From: Betaproteobacteria bacterium
Lineage (GTDB): Bacteria; Pseudomonadota; Gammaproteobacteria; Burkholderiales; UBA3065
NCBI GenBank assembly: GCA_027490755.1
Contig: JAIXXL010000047.1
Location: 124,001 to 188,000, forward strand
Length of the DNA stretch: 64,000 bases
Reading direction: 5' to 3'
The position numbers and the translations under genes were made by a program. This document shows, one piece after another, positions 34,420-43,409 of the stretch. The first letter of the stretch is position 1, and each line of letters starts with the position of its first letter. The notes beneath the pieces are model-generated. The model was given only the letters and a program-made list of their open reading frames with translations. It was not told the DNA's origin and ran no database searches.

Positions 34420-35409
34420 TCAGTTGGCCGGGGCGGACAGGGTGGCGGGGTCGACCAGCTTGGCCGGGTCCCACACATCCGGATAGGCCGGAGCGACGTG
34501 GTGCTTGACCGCCCACAGGTACCAGTTGTCGACCACCGTACCGGTCAGCAGGATGCCGATGCCGCCTGTGACACAAGTGAGCACGGCGAACCACCAGGCC
34601 CAACGGTGTACCGATTCCATCGTGGCGTTGAAGCCCATGGTCCAGCGCCAGAACAGTGCCGCGCGCTCCGAAGCGGTACCACGGTCAACGATCTGCTCGA
34701 TCTCACGCTCGCCACCGTAGCGGCTCACCGCGAGGATGGTCGCACCGTGCATTGCGAAAAGCAGCGCTGAACCGTAAAGGAAGGCGATCGAAAGCATGTG
34801 GAACGGGTTGTAGAACAGGTTGCCGTAACGGATCGAGAAGGCGGCCGTCCAGTCGAGGTGCGGGAAGATCCCGAACGGCGGCGCCTCGGACCAACTGCCC
34901 AGCAGGACCGGACGGATTAAGCCTAGTACAAGGTAGAGCCAGATGGCAGCCGCAAATGCCCAGGGCACATGGGTGCCCATTCCCAAGGCCTTGGCGCGAC
35001 GGTACATGCGAAGCCACCAGAGCAGGATCGAGGCGGTGATGAACATGCCGGCGATATTCCACCAGCCACCCTCATTGAGCGGGGCGAGACGCAGACCGTA
35101 CTCGGGCTTGGGCGGTTCCAACGCCAGCCAGAACAGCTGACGGATGAACTGGATCGGGTCGTAATCGACCTGCACCAGCATATTGAAGCCGATGGTGGTG
35201 AACCCGATGATGAAGCAGAACACTGCCGCAACACCGAGGAAACCGAGGTAGATCGGACCGATCTGTGCGTTGCCGAACCAGCCGAGCAGCTTGACGTGGG
35301 CCGGGGTGCCGATGCGCTCACGGGTATCGCGGTCGCGGTCCAGCGGGACGCCGGGATAGCTCGGCGCGTGGGCCTGCACCTGGGTGAAGATGTTCTGATA
35401 TTCAGCCAT
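34420..35409 (-). CDS. pufM: Reaction-centre M subunit
   Basis: 329-residue, five-helix core subunit binding half of the special pair and QA. The conserved residues are in place: His204 (NPFHMLS, special pair), His221, Glu236 and His268, which with two L-subunit histidines bind the non-heme iron. These correspond to R. sphaeroides M202, 219, 234 and 266 with an offset of two. Upstream spacing to pufL is 18 bp. Confidence 0.99.
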   Translation of the reverse strand: MAEYQNIFTQVQAHAPSYPGVPLDRDRDTRERIGTPAHVKLLGWFGNAQIGPIYLGFLGVAAVFCFIIGFTTIGFNMLVQVDYDPIQFIRQLFWLALEPPKPEYGLRLAPLNEGGWWNIAGMFITASILLWWLRMYRRAKALGMGTHVPWAFAAAIWLYLVLGLIRPVLLGSWSEAPPFGIFPHLDWTAAFSIRYGNLFYNPFHMLSIAFLYGSALLFAMHGATILAVSRYGGEREIEQIVDRGTASERAALFWRWTMGFNATMESVHRWAWWFAVLTCVTGGIGILLTGTVVDNWYLWAVKHHVAPAYPDVWDPAKLVDPATLSAPAN

Positions 35410-35427
35410 TTTTATTCTCCCAGACGC

Positions 35428-36252
35428 TCAGGACCAGATCGGAATGTTGAGCCACCAGTCCCACCACTCCGGCCAGCCACGTGTCCAGAAGGGTCCGCTG
35501 ATGACGATACAGACGGCGCTGAAGAACACGGCGCCAAGTGCGAGGAACAGGCCCAGACGGTGGATGCCGAGGGTGCCGATGGAGTAGCCGATCGTGTCGC
35601 GGAAGAAGGTGTCCTCATGCTCCGGGGTCTTGACCGGTTGGCCAGGTGCCGGATTGGTCGCGGACAGGATCAGCGAACCATGCAGCGCCAGGGCGAACGC
35701 ATTGCCGAAGAACAGGCTCACCGCGATCATGTGCGCCGGGTTGTAGTGGAAGTGCAGGTACTGGTACCCGACGTTCGACACCCAGTCCAGATGGCTGAGG
35801 ATGCCGTACGGGAAGCCGTGCCCCCAAGCCCCAAGCAGCAGCGGGCGGATGACCACCAGCGTGACGTAGGCGAGGATGGCGAAGCTGAAGGCGAAGGGCA
35901 CGTGCAGGCCCATGCCGAGCTTGCGACTGATTTCGACCTCGCGCAGAGCCCATGAGCCGAACGCGCCGATGGCGCAGACGGTGATGACCTGCCAGAGGCC
36001 GCCCTTCATCAGTGGCGCCAACCCGAGACCGTACTCGAGGTTTGGCGGCGCGATGTTGATCGTCCACGGGTTGAAGACCCCGGCCTGCGAGGTGCCGTAG
36101 AAGATCAGCGCGGTGCCGATGAAGGCGAAGAAGACGGTGGTGAGTCCGAAGAACCCGACGTAGAAGGGCCCCACCCAGAAATCGAAGAGGTCGCCGCCGA
36201 CCAGGGTGCCACCCCTGACTCGATATTTTTTCTCAAAGCTGAGCATTGCCAT
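35428..36252 (-). CDS. pufL: Reaction-centre L subunit
   Basis: 274-residue L subunit. His154, His174 (NPAHMIA, special pair), His191 and His231 match the canonical L153, L173, L190 and L230 after removal of the initiator Met. The start [15 protein letters not shown] follows GGGAG with 7-base spacing; a TTG two codons earlier is less likely. A 139-bp leader separates it from pufA and contains a strong hairpin. Confidence 0.99.
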   Translation of the reverse strand: MAMLSFEKKYRVRGGTLVGGDLFDFWVGPFYVGFFGLTTVFFAFIGTALIFYGTSQAGVFNPWTINIAPPNLEYGLGLAPLMKGGLWQVITVCAIGAFGSWALREVEISRKLGMGLHVPFAFSFAILAYVTLVVIRPLLLGAWGHGFPYGILSHLDWVSNVGYQYLHFHYNPAHMIAVSLFFGNAFALALHGSLILSATNPAPGQPVKTPEHEDTFFRDTIGYSIGTLGIHRLGLFLALGAVFFSAVCIVISGPFWTRGWPEWWDWWLNIPIWS

Positions 36253-36311
36253 TTTCAATCTCCCGGGCCGGATAAGGAAGGTCGGTCCTTGGTTGAAGCC
36301 AGTTTGCTGAA

Positions 36312-36349
36312 GTGGGCGAGGACAGGACCACGGTCCCGACCTCGCCTAC
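36312..36349 (-). other. Intercistronic RNA hairpin between pufA and pufL
   Basis: GTGGGCGAGG (36312-36321) pairs with CCTCGCCTAC (36340-36349) with one G-T pair, and an inner GGAC/GTCC stem (36325-36336, loop CACG) stacks on it. In Rhodobacter a hairpin at this place protects the upstream pufBA mRNA from 3'-exonucleases and gives a high antenna-to-RC ratio. The same role is inferred here. Confidence 0.7.
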
Positions 36350-36391
36350 CCTTGCTGCGTTTGCTGCGGCTAAGGCGCGCCTGAAGACTGC

Positions 36392-36583
36392 TCAGGACTC
36401 CGAAGCGGCGGCCGGCGGGGTAGCCGAGGCACCCATCACCTGCGCCTGGCTCTTGCCATCCAGCCAGTTGAAACGGTCCGTGCTGAGCAGGATGAGATGG
36501 ATCATCGCTGCCAAACCGAACAGAAAAACGCCCTGGGCAACCATCGCCCGCAGCGGGTCGTACAAACGCCAGATTCTCCACAT
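36392..36583 (-). CDS. pufA: LH1 antenna alpha polypeptide
   Basis: 63 residues: N-terminal [18 protein letters not shown], one membrane helix, and the bacteriochlorophyll-ligating His in [12 protein letters not shown] followed by FNWL, all classic LH1 alpha features. The C-terminal extension ends in [15 protein letters not shown] precedes the ATG and overlaps the stop codon of the 74-codon gene upstream. It is not adjacent to pufB as is usual; see that gene. Confidence 0.98.
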   Translation of the reverse strand: MWRIWRLYDPLRAMVAQGVFLFGLAAMIHLILLSTDRFNWLDGKSQAQVMGASATPPAAASES

Positions 36584-36595
36584 GGTTCCAAACTC

Positions 36596-36820
36596 CTAAG
36601 TGAGGTACGACATAAACGTGTACACGGCGGACCGAACATCGCCGACCAGCGTCTGACCGCCCTCGGCACCCGGAAACCAGGTGCGCCACTGCAACGGAAG
36701 AAGCTGAACGATGATGGCTACGGCCAGAAATACGGCGAAACTCACCGCATAGATGCCGCGAAACGTAAACGAGTCACGCTTCAAGGTTTCCTGCAACGCG
36801 TTGCCTGAATTGCTAGCCAT
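36596..36820 (-). CDS. Unrecognised 74-residue single-span membrane protein between pufB and pufA
   Basis: A good ribosome site (AGGGGG) precedes the ATG by 6 bases, the gene begins 23 bp after pufB, and its TAG is merged into the pufA Shine-Dalgarno, so it is clearly a working puf-operon gene. Residues 1-21 are polar with Lys/Arg (ETLKRDSFTFRG), 22-42 form one membrane helix (IYAVSFAVFLAVAIIVQLLP), and the C-terminus (WRTWFPGAEGG...VYTFMSYLT) would be periplasmic by the positive-inside rule. There is no His or Cys, so it cannot ligate bacteriochlorophyll like PufA/PufB. Size and topology recall PufX, PufQ or other small RC-LH1 subunits, but I see no convincing sequence match to any of them. 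Confidence 0.85.
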   Translation of the reverse strand: MASNSGNALQETLKRDSFTFRGIYAVSFAVFLAVAIIVQLLPLQWRTWFPGAEGGQTLVGDVRSAVYTFMSYLT

Positions 36821-36843
36821 GGCATCCCCCTTGTAAACGTGGC

Positions 36844-36993
36844 TCAGTGGAACCAGGGACGCCAGGCCCAGACGAGGATGTGTGCGATCACCGCGATGGC
36901 GGTGAAGCCCACCAGACCCTGCATGTAGAACTGGTGGAACTCCTGGGCTTCCTGGTCAGTCAGGCCGGAAATCGAACCCGATTGCTGTGCCAT
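36844..36993 (-). CDS. pufB: LH1 antenna beta polypeptide
   Basis: 49 residues with the beta-chain pattern [17 protein letters not shown], a single helix, the bacteriochlorophyll-binding His in [14 protein letters not shown], and the usual WxW/RPW end. The ATG at 36993 is preceded by AAGGAG that overlaps the stop of the 43-codon frame upstream. Confidence 0.98.
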   Translation of the reverse strand: MAQQSGSISGLTDQEAQEFHQFYMQGLVGFTAIAVIAHILVWAWRPWFH

Positions 36994-37006
36994 AGGATGA
37001 CTCCTT

Positions 37007-37138
37007 CTACCAAGTGGCCTTACGGCCGTTACCGCGCAAAGCCCGCGCGGCGTGGGCAGCTGCCACGAATGTGACAACACCTTTAGACGGCTGCTGTTCG
37101 GCAGCCGTCGTGTTGGGATCGCGGGCGATGGCGCTCAT
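37007..37138 (-). CDS. 43-residue ORF between bchZ and pufB (possible leader/PufQ-position gene)
   Basis: Its ATG (37138) overlaps the bchZ stop as ATGA and its TAG (37007-37009) abuts the pufB ribosome site, so ribosomes leaving bchZ should translate it. The product starts [20 protein letters not shown] and ends NGRKATW; it is basic, Ala-rich and lacks a full membrane span. This is the slot of pufQ and of the tiny translated pufK in Rhodobacter, but no similarity to PufQ is apparent. A 9-bp perfect hairpin (37086-37109) lies within it. Confidence 0.6.
   Translation of the reverse strand: MSAIARDPNTTAAEQQPSKGVVTFVAAAHAARALRGNGRKATW
37086..37109 (-). other. Perfect 9-bp inverted repeat inside the bchZ-pufB gap
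   Basis: GACGGCTGC (37086-37094) and GCAGCCGTC (37101-37109) with a 6-base loop. There is no T-run after it on the minus strand, so it is not a typical terminator. It could be an RNA stability or processing element at the 5' side of puf mRNA. Confidence 0.5.
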
Positions 37139-38622
37139 GCCACCACCCCGCTTCGAAGTGCTGCGGTCGCGGCGACGACACGAGCAGCGTTGACGCGCTC
37201 CTCGCCGGCCTGGCGGGCGTCGCGCTCGGCGCGGTCCCGCAGACGCTTGGCCGCCGAGATCTGTACCAGTACCGGTTGGCTCTGCACCCATTGATTCATC
37301 AGTTGCTGCGCGTCGAGGTCCCACTCCAGCGTGTCGGACTTGTCGTCGGCGCCACGCGTCAAGGTCTGCTCGACGCGGTCCATGTCGGTGGCCAGCGGGA
37401 GGATGTGGAACAGCGCGTCGAACAGGCCGTTGCAAAACTCCTGGACGATGTAGGTGGCGCCGGAATAACCCATGTAGGGCGACCCGGTGTGGCGGCGTAC
37501 GATGGCGCCGGGCAGGGATGCCGGAATGTAGGTGGCACGTCCGCCAACCTCGGCCAGGTACATGCGCTCGTTGTAGGAGCCGAACAGCACCAGCGGCGTC
37601 TTGGTCTGCACCATTTCCCGGATAGCGGCGTTGTCGGTCTTTTCGCCGGGCTTGCGCGACACCGAGAAGTTGCAGGGCATGCCCAGCTCGTCCTCGAGGA
37701 AGCGGCGCACGCCGCGTGCGTAGGTGTCGTTGGCGACGATGGCGAAACTGGCGGTGCCGAAGAAGTCCTGGGTCACGGATCGCCAAAGGTCCCAGATCGG
37801 CTTGATCGTGGTGTTCTTCTCGCGCTCGATGAACGGCTCCGGGTCGAGCCCGAGCAGCGTGCCGAGTGTGCGCAGGAAGCGGGTGGTGTTGTGCAGCCCG
37901 ATCGGCGCCTGCAGGTAGGGGCGCTCGAGTGCCTCGCAGAGCATGCGTCCGAACTCACGGTACAGGCAGATGTTGACGTCGGCCTCGACCAGTCGTGACA
38001 CCTCGGACAGATGGCTGCCGAGTGGGAAGACCATGTTGACCTCGGCGCCGATGCCCTCCACCAGGCGGCGGATCTCGGCGAGGTCGCTAGCCATGTTGAA
38101 GACGCCGTAGGACGGGCCGATGATGTTGACGCGCGGCTTCTCGTCAGCTGCGCGCTCTTCCAGCGGCTTGCGCGCCGGGATCTTCTTCATGCCGTATTCC
38201 GACCACAGCCAGTACATGGCGCGGTTGGCGCACTGCCACTGGTCTTCGTCGATGGTGCGCGGCAGGAAGCGCTGGATGCCGGTGCCTTCGGGGGTCACAC
38301 CGCCACCGATCATCTCGGCGATGGAGCCGGTGACGACCACTGCCGGGAGGTCCGGGTCGAGCACGCTATGGGCACGCTTCATGGCGCCCTCGGTGCCGTG
38401 CTGCCCGAGCTCTTCTTCGGCCAGGCCAGTGACGACGATGGGCAACTCGTGTGGCGGCAGGGCGTCGGTGTAATGCAACACGCTGGTGACCGGCAGGTTC
38501 TCGCAGCCTACGGGGCCGTCGATGACCACCTGCAGGCCCTTGATCGCGGTGAAGACGTAGACCGCGCCCCAGTAACCACCCGCGCGGTCGTGATCGAGAA
38601 CGAAGTTGGGAGTCGCGCTCAT
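37135..38622 (-). CDS. bchZ: Chlorophyllide a reductase subunit Z
   Basis: NifK-like subunit (495 residues) of the BchXYZ reductase that reduces ring B to make the bacteriochlorin. The family N-terminus [18 protein letters not shown] is present, as are Cys in GPVGCENLP and the block [20 protein letters not shown]. The C-terminal helix is [16 protein letters not shown]. It overlaps bchY (ATGA) at the start and the 43-codon frame at the end. Confidence 0.98.
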   Translation of the reverse strand: MSATPNFVLDHDRAGGYWGAVYVFTAIKGLQVVIDGPVGCENLPVTSVLHYTDALPPHELPIVVTGLAEEELGQHGTEGAMKRAHSVLDPDLPAVVVTGSIAEMIGGGVTPEGTGIQRFLPRTIDEDQWQCANRAMYWLWSEYGMKKIPARKPLEERAADEKPRVNIIGPSYGVFNMASDLAEIRRLVEGIGAEVNMVFPLGSHLSEVSRLVEADVNICLYREFGRMLCEALERPYLQAPIGLHNTTRFLRTLGTLLGLDPEPFIEREKNTTIKPIWDLWRSVTQDFFGTASFAIVANDTYARGVRRFLEDELGMPCNFSVSRKPGEKTDNAAIREMVQTKTPLVLFGSYNERMYLAEVGGRATYIPASLPGAIVRRHTGSPYMGYSGATYIVQEFCNGLFDALFHILPLATDMDRVEQTLTRGADDKSDTLEWDLDAQQLMNQWVQSQPVLVQISAAKRLRDRAERDARQAGEERVNAARVVAATAALRSGVVA

Positions 38623-40157
38623 GAGCCCATCGCCTCGTTCTCAAGCTTCTTCTGGAGCCGGATGATCTTCTTGCGGGTCTGCTCGCGGAACTCGGGGTGC
38701 GGCAACGGTACGCCTTCCCAGACACCCGCCTTGTCGCCGCTGCCGACGTCGCCGAAGAACGCCTTCATGGTGTCGAATCGACCCTTGTTGGCGATCGCGG
38801 CGTTGACGACCTGCGCCAGCGAACCGGCACCTGCCGGTCCCATGAGCGGACGCGCCGAGATGAGGTTGGTGAAGTAGAGCGAGGGGATACTGGCCTGCTT
38901 GGCGGCCTGTACCACCGGCGTGGTGCCGATGGCCAGATCGGGACGGAACTCGTCGACGGCGGCGAGATCCTGCTCCAGCGAGGCGCGGAACTGGACCCTG
39001 ACGCCCTTGGCCTCGAGCCACTCGCGGTCGGCATCGCTCCAGACGGTGCGTGGGCAGGCGCTGCCGACGTAACGCACATCGGCACCCGATTCGACCAACA
39101 GACGTGCCACCAGCAACTCTGAACCTTCGTAGCCGGACAGGGTGATACGACCCTTTACAGGTGCCTTCGACAGCACCGCGCGGATCGCCGGCAGCATCGC
39201 GTTCTTGGCGGCGTCGATGCGCGCCTGAGGCACGTTGGCTGCAGCGCCGATGGCCTGCAGCCAGGCCTCCGTGCCCTCGTAGCCGACCGGGGCGGAGCCG
39301 ACAATCGGCCGAACGGCAGCCTCGAACTCACGGATGCTGGCGGTGTAGAAGGGGTGGATGGCGGCGACCGCTGCGCAGTCGAGCGCGGCGTAGAGTTCAC
39401 GCCACTCGCGGGTGGGCACCACCGGCCCTGCGGCCAGGCCCATGGGCGCGAGCATCATGCCGATGCCGACCGGATCGGCCGGGAACATCTCGCCGAGCAG
39501 TGTGACGGTGGGCAGTTGTGCGCGACCATTGCGTGGCGCGGCAACCGGGCCGGCCTGCACTTCCTCGCGGGCATAGCGCAGCATCGCGCCGGCCAGCACG
39601 TCTTTGGCCTCGGCGTGGGTCGGCACGCCAAACCCAGGCACATCGATGCCGATGATGCGGACGCCGTTGATCTCCTTCGGCAGCAGCTGCAGCGGAACAC
39701 CGCTGGCGGTCGGCACGCAGAGATTGATGATCACGACGGCGTCGTATTTTTCCGGGTCGGCTTCCTTGTAGACCGAGTCGCGGATGTCCTCGAACAGCTT
39801 GCCGGTGACCAGCGTCTCGGAATTGAACGGGACGTAGCCGACGCTCCGCCGCGCACCGTAAAAGTGGCTGGTGAAGGTGAGTCCGTAGACGCAACAGGCC
39901 GAGCCAGACAGGATGGTCGCGGTGCGGCGCATGCGCAGACCGACACGCAGCGAGCCGAACGCCGGGCACATGCTCTGCGGCTGGTCGTGAGGGCCGGCAT
40001 CAGGGGCCAGCGGATAGTCGCGGGCATATTGCTCAAGGACCTCGCTCTTGCCGGCCTGTTGGGCAGCGGCCAACATCTCGGCCTTGCCCGAATGGCATCC
40101 CACGCCGTCGCCCTGAACGGCATCTGGTTTGAACTCGGGCGGGCGCGAATCGTTCAC
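38619..40157 (-). CDS. bchY: Chlorophyllide a reductase subunit Y (GTG start)
   Basis: NifD-like subunit (512 residues) of BchXYZ. Landmarks: [33 protein letters not shown] and [16 protein letters not shown], which carry the cluster cysteines. The start is the GTG at 40157, 2 bp after the bchX stop, with GAGG 8-9 bases upstream inside bchX. No ATG fits. Confidence 0.97.
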   Translation of the reverse strand: MNDSRPPEFKPDAVQGDGVGCHSGKAEMLAAAQQAGKSEVLEQYARDYPLAPDAGPHDQPQSMCPAFGSLRVGLRMRRTATILSGSACCVYGLTFTSHFYGARRSVGYVPFNSETLVTGKLFEDIRDSVYKEADPEKYDAVVIINLCVPTASGVPLQLLPKEINGVRIIGIDVPGFGVPTHAEAKDVLAGAMLRYAREEVQAGPVAAPRNGRAQLPTVTLLGEMFPADPVGIGMMLAPMGLAAGPVVPTREWRELYAALDCAAVAAIHPFYTASIREFEAAVRPIVGSAPVGYEGTEAWLQAIGAAANVPQARIDAAKNAMLPAIRAVLSKAPVKGRITLSGYEGSELLVARLLVESGADVRYVGSACPRTVWSDADREWLEAKGVRVQFRASLEQDLAAVDEFRPDLAIGTTPVVQAAKQASIPSLYFTNLISARPLMGPAGAGSLAQVVNAAIANKGRFDTMKAFFGDVGSGDKAGVWEGVPLPHPEFREQTRKKIIRLQKKLENEAMGS

Positions 40158-40159
40158 GG

Positions 40160-41176
40160 TCAGGCCTCGTCGTAGATCACTTCGAGGGACTCGCGGACCA
40201 CATCCTCGCGACCGAGCATGTCGGTCACGGTGGCCGGCTGCAGCACGACATCGCGTCCGGTGTGGGATGCGGAGAACAGGCCGAGCAACTCGTCCTGGGT
40301 GAGCGGCGTCGGGCGCTGCGGAGGCGCCTCGGCGACGTTGCTGGCGAGGCCGGCGAACAGGGGGCCCCACTCGCCATCAGGCTTGCCGATGATCTCGTAG
40401 CTGGCGCTCTTGCGACGGATGTCTTCGTGGGCCGGGATCGACGCAAGCACCGGGATGCCGGCGCGATCGGCAAAGGCTTGCGCCTCACCGGTGCCGTCGT
40501 CCTTGTTGATGACCATGCCGGCGACGCCGACGTTGCCGCCAAGCTTGCGGAAATACTCGACCGCGCTGCAGACGTTGTTGGCGACATACAGAGACTGCAG
40601 GTCGTTGGAGCCGACGACGATGACCTTCTGGCACATGTCACGGGCGATCGGCAGGCCGAAGCCACCGCAGACCACGTCACCGAGGAAGTCGAGCAGGACG
40701 TAGTCGAAGCCCCAGTCGTGGAAGCCCAGCTTTTCGAGTGTCTCGAAGCCGTGGATGATTCCGCGCCCGCCGCAGCCGCGGCCGACCTCGGGACCGCCCA
40801 GCTCCATGGCGAACACGCCATCGCGCTTGAAGCAGACGTCGCTGATGGTCACCGTCTCGCCGGCCAGCTTCTTCTTCGAGCTGGTCTCGATGATGGTCGG
40901 GGTGGCCTTGCCGCCGAACAGCAGGCTGGTGGTGTCGGACTTGGGGTCGCAACCGATGAGCAGGACCTTCTTGCCCTGCTGCGCCATCATGTAGCTGAGG
41001 TTGGCCAGCGTGAAGCTCTTGCCGATGCCGCCCTTGCCGTAGATAGCGATGATCTGGGTCTCGCTCTTGACCTCGCCGGTATGGACGGGATCCGGCTCGA
41101 CCGCTGCTTCGGCGCGAAGCGCCTGCTTGTTGAACTGCACCGGTGATACGGCGCCGGTTGCGCAGGATTGGCTCAT
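40160..41176 (-). CDS. bchX: Chlorophyllide a reductase iron protein X
   Basis: NifH-like ATPase (338 residues) supplying electrons to BchYZ. P-loop GKGGIGKSF at 47-55; cluster cysteines 135 (GRGCGG) and 170 (DVVCGG). It is distinguished from BchL by the N-terminal extension and the SFTLANLSYMM helix. The ATG overlaps the bchC stop (ATGA). Confidence 0.98.
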   Translation of the reverse strand: MSQSCATGAVSPVQFNKQALRAEAAVEPDPVHTGEVKSETQIIAIYGKGGIGKSFTLANLSYMMAQQGKKVLLIGCDPKSDTTSLLFGGKATPTIIETSSKKKLAGETVTISDVCFKRDGVFAMELGGPEVGRGCGGRGIIHGFETLEKLGFHDWGFDYVLLDFLGDVVCGGFGLPIARDMCQKVIVVGSNDLQSLYVANNVCSAVEYFRKLGGNVGVAGMVINKDDGTGEAQAFADRAGIPVLASIPAHEDIRRKSASYEIIGKPDGEWGPLFAGLASNVAEAPPQRPTPLTQDELLGLFSASHTGRDVVLQPATVTDMLGREDVVRESLEVIYDEA

Positions 41177-42129
41177 TGCAGGTTTCTCCAGTCGAGGACC
41201 ATCTTCAAGCAGTCGGGATCGCCGAACGCCATGCTGTAGGCGTGTTCGGCGCGGTGCGGGGCACTGCGGTGGGAGATCAGGCCGTCAAGCGACAGGCGGC
41301 CTTCGGAGACCATCTCGCGAACCTTGACCAGATCGGCCGGTTGCCACTGCGCGGCGATGCGCAGACGCGCCTCGCGCATGAAGGCGGGCGGGAAGGTGAA
41401 ACTGAGCGGCTGGTCGTAGAAGCCGGCGAGCACCACCTCGCCGCCGGGAGCAAGGCGGGAAACAAGGGTGTCGAGCAGGTCTACGGCACCACTGACGTCG
41501 CAGATGCTGCGGTAGTCGCGGCGGGTGTCTTCGGCGGGATCGAGGACGCTATAACCGGCGGAGCCTTCGCGACGCTTGGCGTTGGTCTCCCAGACCACCG
41601 GGCTGGCGCCGTAGGCGACGGCGATGCGGGCGATCATGCGGCCGAGCACACCATGGCCGACGATGAGGTCGGGCTGCACCGCACCCGGCACGTTGGTGAC
41701 GTGCAGCGCGGTAGCGGCCAGCGCGAATAGGACGCCGCGTTCGCCGAGGCCTTCGTCGATGGCGAGGATGCGGTCACCAGGAACCACAACCCGCGAGGCC
41801 GCGCCGCCGAAAAGGCCGCGCACATCGCCGTAGCACTTGGCGCCGGGCACAAAGACGCTCTGGCCGACCTGGAAACCCGACTCGCGGCCGGCGCTGACGA
41901 CGGTACCAACCGACTCATAGCCAGGTACCAGCGGGTAGCCCATCCCCGGGAACTGCGGCATGCGACCGGTCCACAGGAGCTTCTCGGTACCTGTGCTGAT
42001 GCCGCTGTAGGCGATGTCGACCACCACGTCCCGCTCGGTGGCGGGCGTAAGCGCCAGACGGCTGAGGACCACCCTTTCGGGTTGCTCCAGCACGACGGCG
42101 GTGGTGTTCAGCGCTACTTCGGATGTCAT
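41173..42129 (-). CDS. bchC: Bacteriochlorophyllide a dehydrogenase
   Basis: Oxidises the C3 hydroxyethyl to acetyl, finishing the chromophore of bacteriochlorophyllide a. 318 residues of the zinc-less MDR family: N-terminal SGISTGTEKLLWTGRMP, MDR core GYPLVPGYESVGTVV, and Rossmann-type GHGVLGRMIARI. A conspicuous ribosome site is lacking (CCAAAAAG before ATG). Its own promoter region with a PpsR operator lies in the 110-bp gap after crtF. Confidence 0.96.
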   Translation of the reverse strand: MTSEVALNTTAVVLEQPERVVLSRLALTPATERDVVVDIAYSGISTGTEKLLWTGRMPQFPGMGYPLVPGYESVGTVVSAGRESGFQVGQSVFVPGAKCYGDVRGLFGGAASRVVVPGDRILAIDEGLGERGVLFALAATALHVTNVPGAVQPDLIVGHGVLGRMIARIAVAYGASPVVWETNAKRREGSAGYSVLDPAEDTRRDYRSICDVSGAVDLLDTLVSRLAPGGEVVLAGFYDQPLSFTFPPAFMREARLRIAAQWQPADLVKVREMVSEGRLSLDGLISHRSAPHRAEHAYSMAFGDPDCLKMVLDWRNLQ

Positions 42130-42149
42130 CTTTTTGGTACCGGTTTGGT

Positions 42150-42188
42150 TGTCAGGCTACGTTGACATATGTCAATCGTATGCCTACA
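42150..42188. promoter_or_regulatory. PpsR operator and palindrome at the bchC promoter
   Basis: A perfect TGT-N12-ACA lies at 42150-42167, followed two bases later by TGT-N13-ACA (42170-42188). Between and overlapping them is the perfect palindrome TTGACATATGTCAA (42162-42175), which reads as a -35-like TTGACA on both strands and differs from an FNR box (TTGAT-N4-ATCAA) at one base per half. This fits the internal bchC promoter of the crtEF-bchCXYZ-puf superoperon known in Rhodobacter. Confidence 0.65.
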
Positions 42189-42239
42189 GGCGGGTGAGTC
42201 AAGAAAAATCTTTTTGAATTCTTCAAGGTTCTTTTGCCA

Positions 42240-43373
42240 TCAAGGCCTTGCGATAAGCACCCGGGTCTGCAGCGGAAGGTGCGTGGACAGGATGCGGAGC
42301 CGGGAGAAGCCGGCCTGACGCAACAGGGCGCCCAACTGTTCGGGGGTGCGCGCTTCGCCCTTGCCCATCGCCAGCAGGTAGAAACCGAAGTAGGCGTCGC
42401 CCATGGCTTCGGCACCTGGCGTGCCGGCCATCGGCTCGGCGAGGATCAGCGTGCCGTCCTCGGGCAAGGCGCGACGGACCGCGCGCAGGATCCGCAGGGC
42501 ATGGGCGTCGTCGTGGTCGTAGATGACGCGGACCAGCGAGGCGATGTCGGCACCGGTAGGCAGGGCGTCGTCGAAGAAGCTGCCACCGTGCGCCTCGGCG
42601 CGGTGGGCGATGCCTTGCGCTTCGAAACGCTGGCGGCCGCGTTCGGCCACCGCCGGCAGGTCGAACAGGCGCAACTGCAGGGCTGGCACGCGGCGCGCCA
42701 CGTGGCAAAGGAAGGTCCCCTCGCCGCCGCCGACATCCATCAGGCAGCGGTGCCGGCCGAGGTCGTAGGCGTCGATGATCTGGTCCGCCACCAGCGGCTG
42801 AGAGGCCGACATCAGTGCAGAGTATTCGGCGACCTGTTCGGCGGTGAGCTGCCGCGCAACTTCGCTGCCCTCGTCACCGGCATAGGCCCAGTAGCCCGCC
42901 AGATGTGTCGGCGAGTCACGGCGCAGCAGCGCCACTGGATCGGCGAGGTCGAGGTAGACCGAGGCGTGGTGCTCGACCATCGCGGCAACGGCGCGGTTGC
43001 CGACCATCACCGCGCCCAGCTGGCCGAGCGCGTAGCGGCCATCGGCGCGACGCGCCAACAAGCCGAGCGAGGCCGCAGCAGCCAGCAGGCGCTGCGCCGA
43101 GTTCTCGGACAGCTCGAGGCGGTGGGCGAGCGTTGTCACGCTCTGCGGACCCTCGGCAAGCATCTCGAACACACCCATGCGGACACAGGCCAGCAACACC
43201 TGGCTGTAGACGAAGCCCGCGACGAGGTCGAACAGCTGCGCCGCCTGACGCCGGGCGATCGGGCGCGTGAGCGGAAACGCTGCCGCCCAACGCTGAAACA
43301 CCGGGTTGGCGACGACGCGATCGCGCCAGGCAAAGAAGCGGTCGGTCAGGGAGAGGGTCATCGTCTCGGCCAT
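42240..43373 (-). CDS. crtF: Demethylspheroidene (hydroxyneurosporene) O-methyltransferase
   Basis: SAM-dependent methylation of the C1 hydroxyl of acyclic carotenoids. 377 residues; N-terminal dimerisation/winged-helix region (VTTLAHRLELSENSAQRLL), SAM motif CLMDVGGGEGTFL near 210, and LVRVIYDHDDAHALRIL, matching CrtF. It lies downstream of crtE with a 36-bp gap. Confidence 0.95.
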   Translation of the reverse strand: MAETMTLSLTDRFFAWRDRVVANPVFQRWAAAFPLTRPIARRQAAQLFDLVAGFVYSQVLLACVRMGVFEMLAEGPQSVTTLAHRLELSENSAQRLLAAAASLGLLARRADGRYALGQLGAVMVGNRAVAAMVEHHASVYLDLADPVALLRRDSPTHLAGYWAYAGDEGSEVARQLTAEQVAEYSALMSASQPLVADQIIDAYDLGRHRCLMDVGGGEGTFLCHVARRVPALQLRLFDLPAVAERGRQRFEAQGIAHRAEAHGGSFFDDALPTGADIASLVRVIYDHDDAHALRILRAVRRALPEDGTLILAEPMAGTPGAEAMGDAYFGFYLLAMGKGEARTPEQLGALLRQAGFSRLRILSTHLPLQTRVLIARP

Positions 43374-43409
43374 CGTGGGTCTCCAGGACCTTCTAGAGCG
43401 GGTGGGGGC

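Noticed and set aside
34420-36252. pufX-like gene near pufM
   Set aside because: The pufM-pufC gap is 11 bp and no extra frame lies there, so pufX is absent from its usual place.
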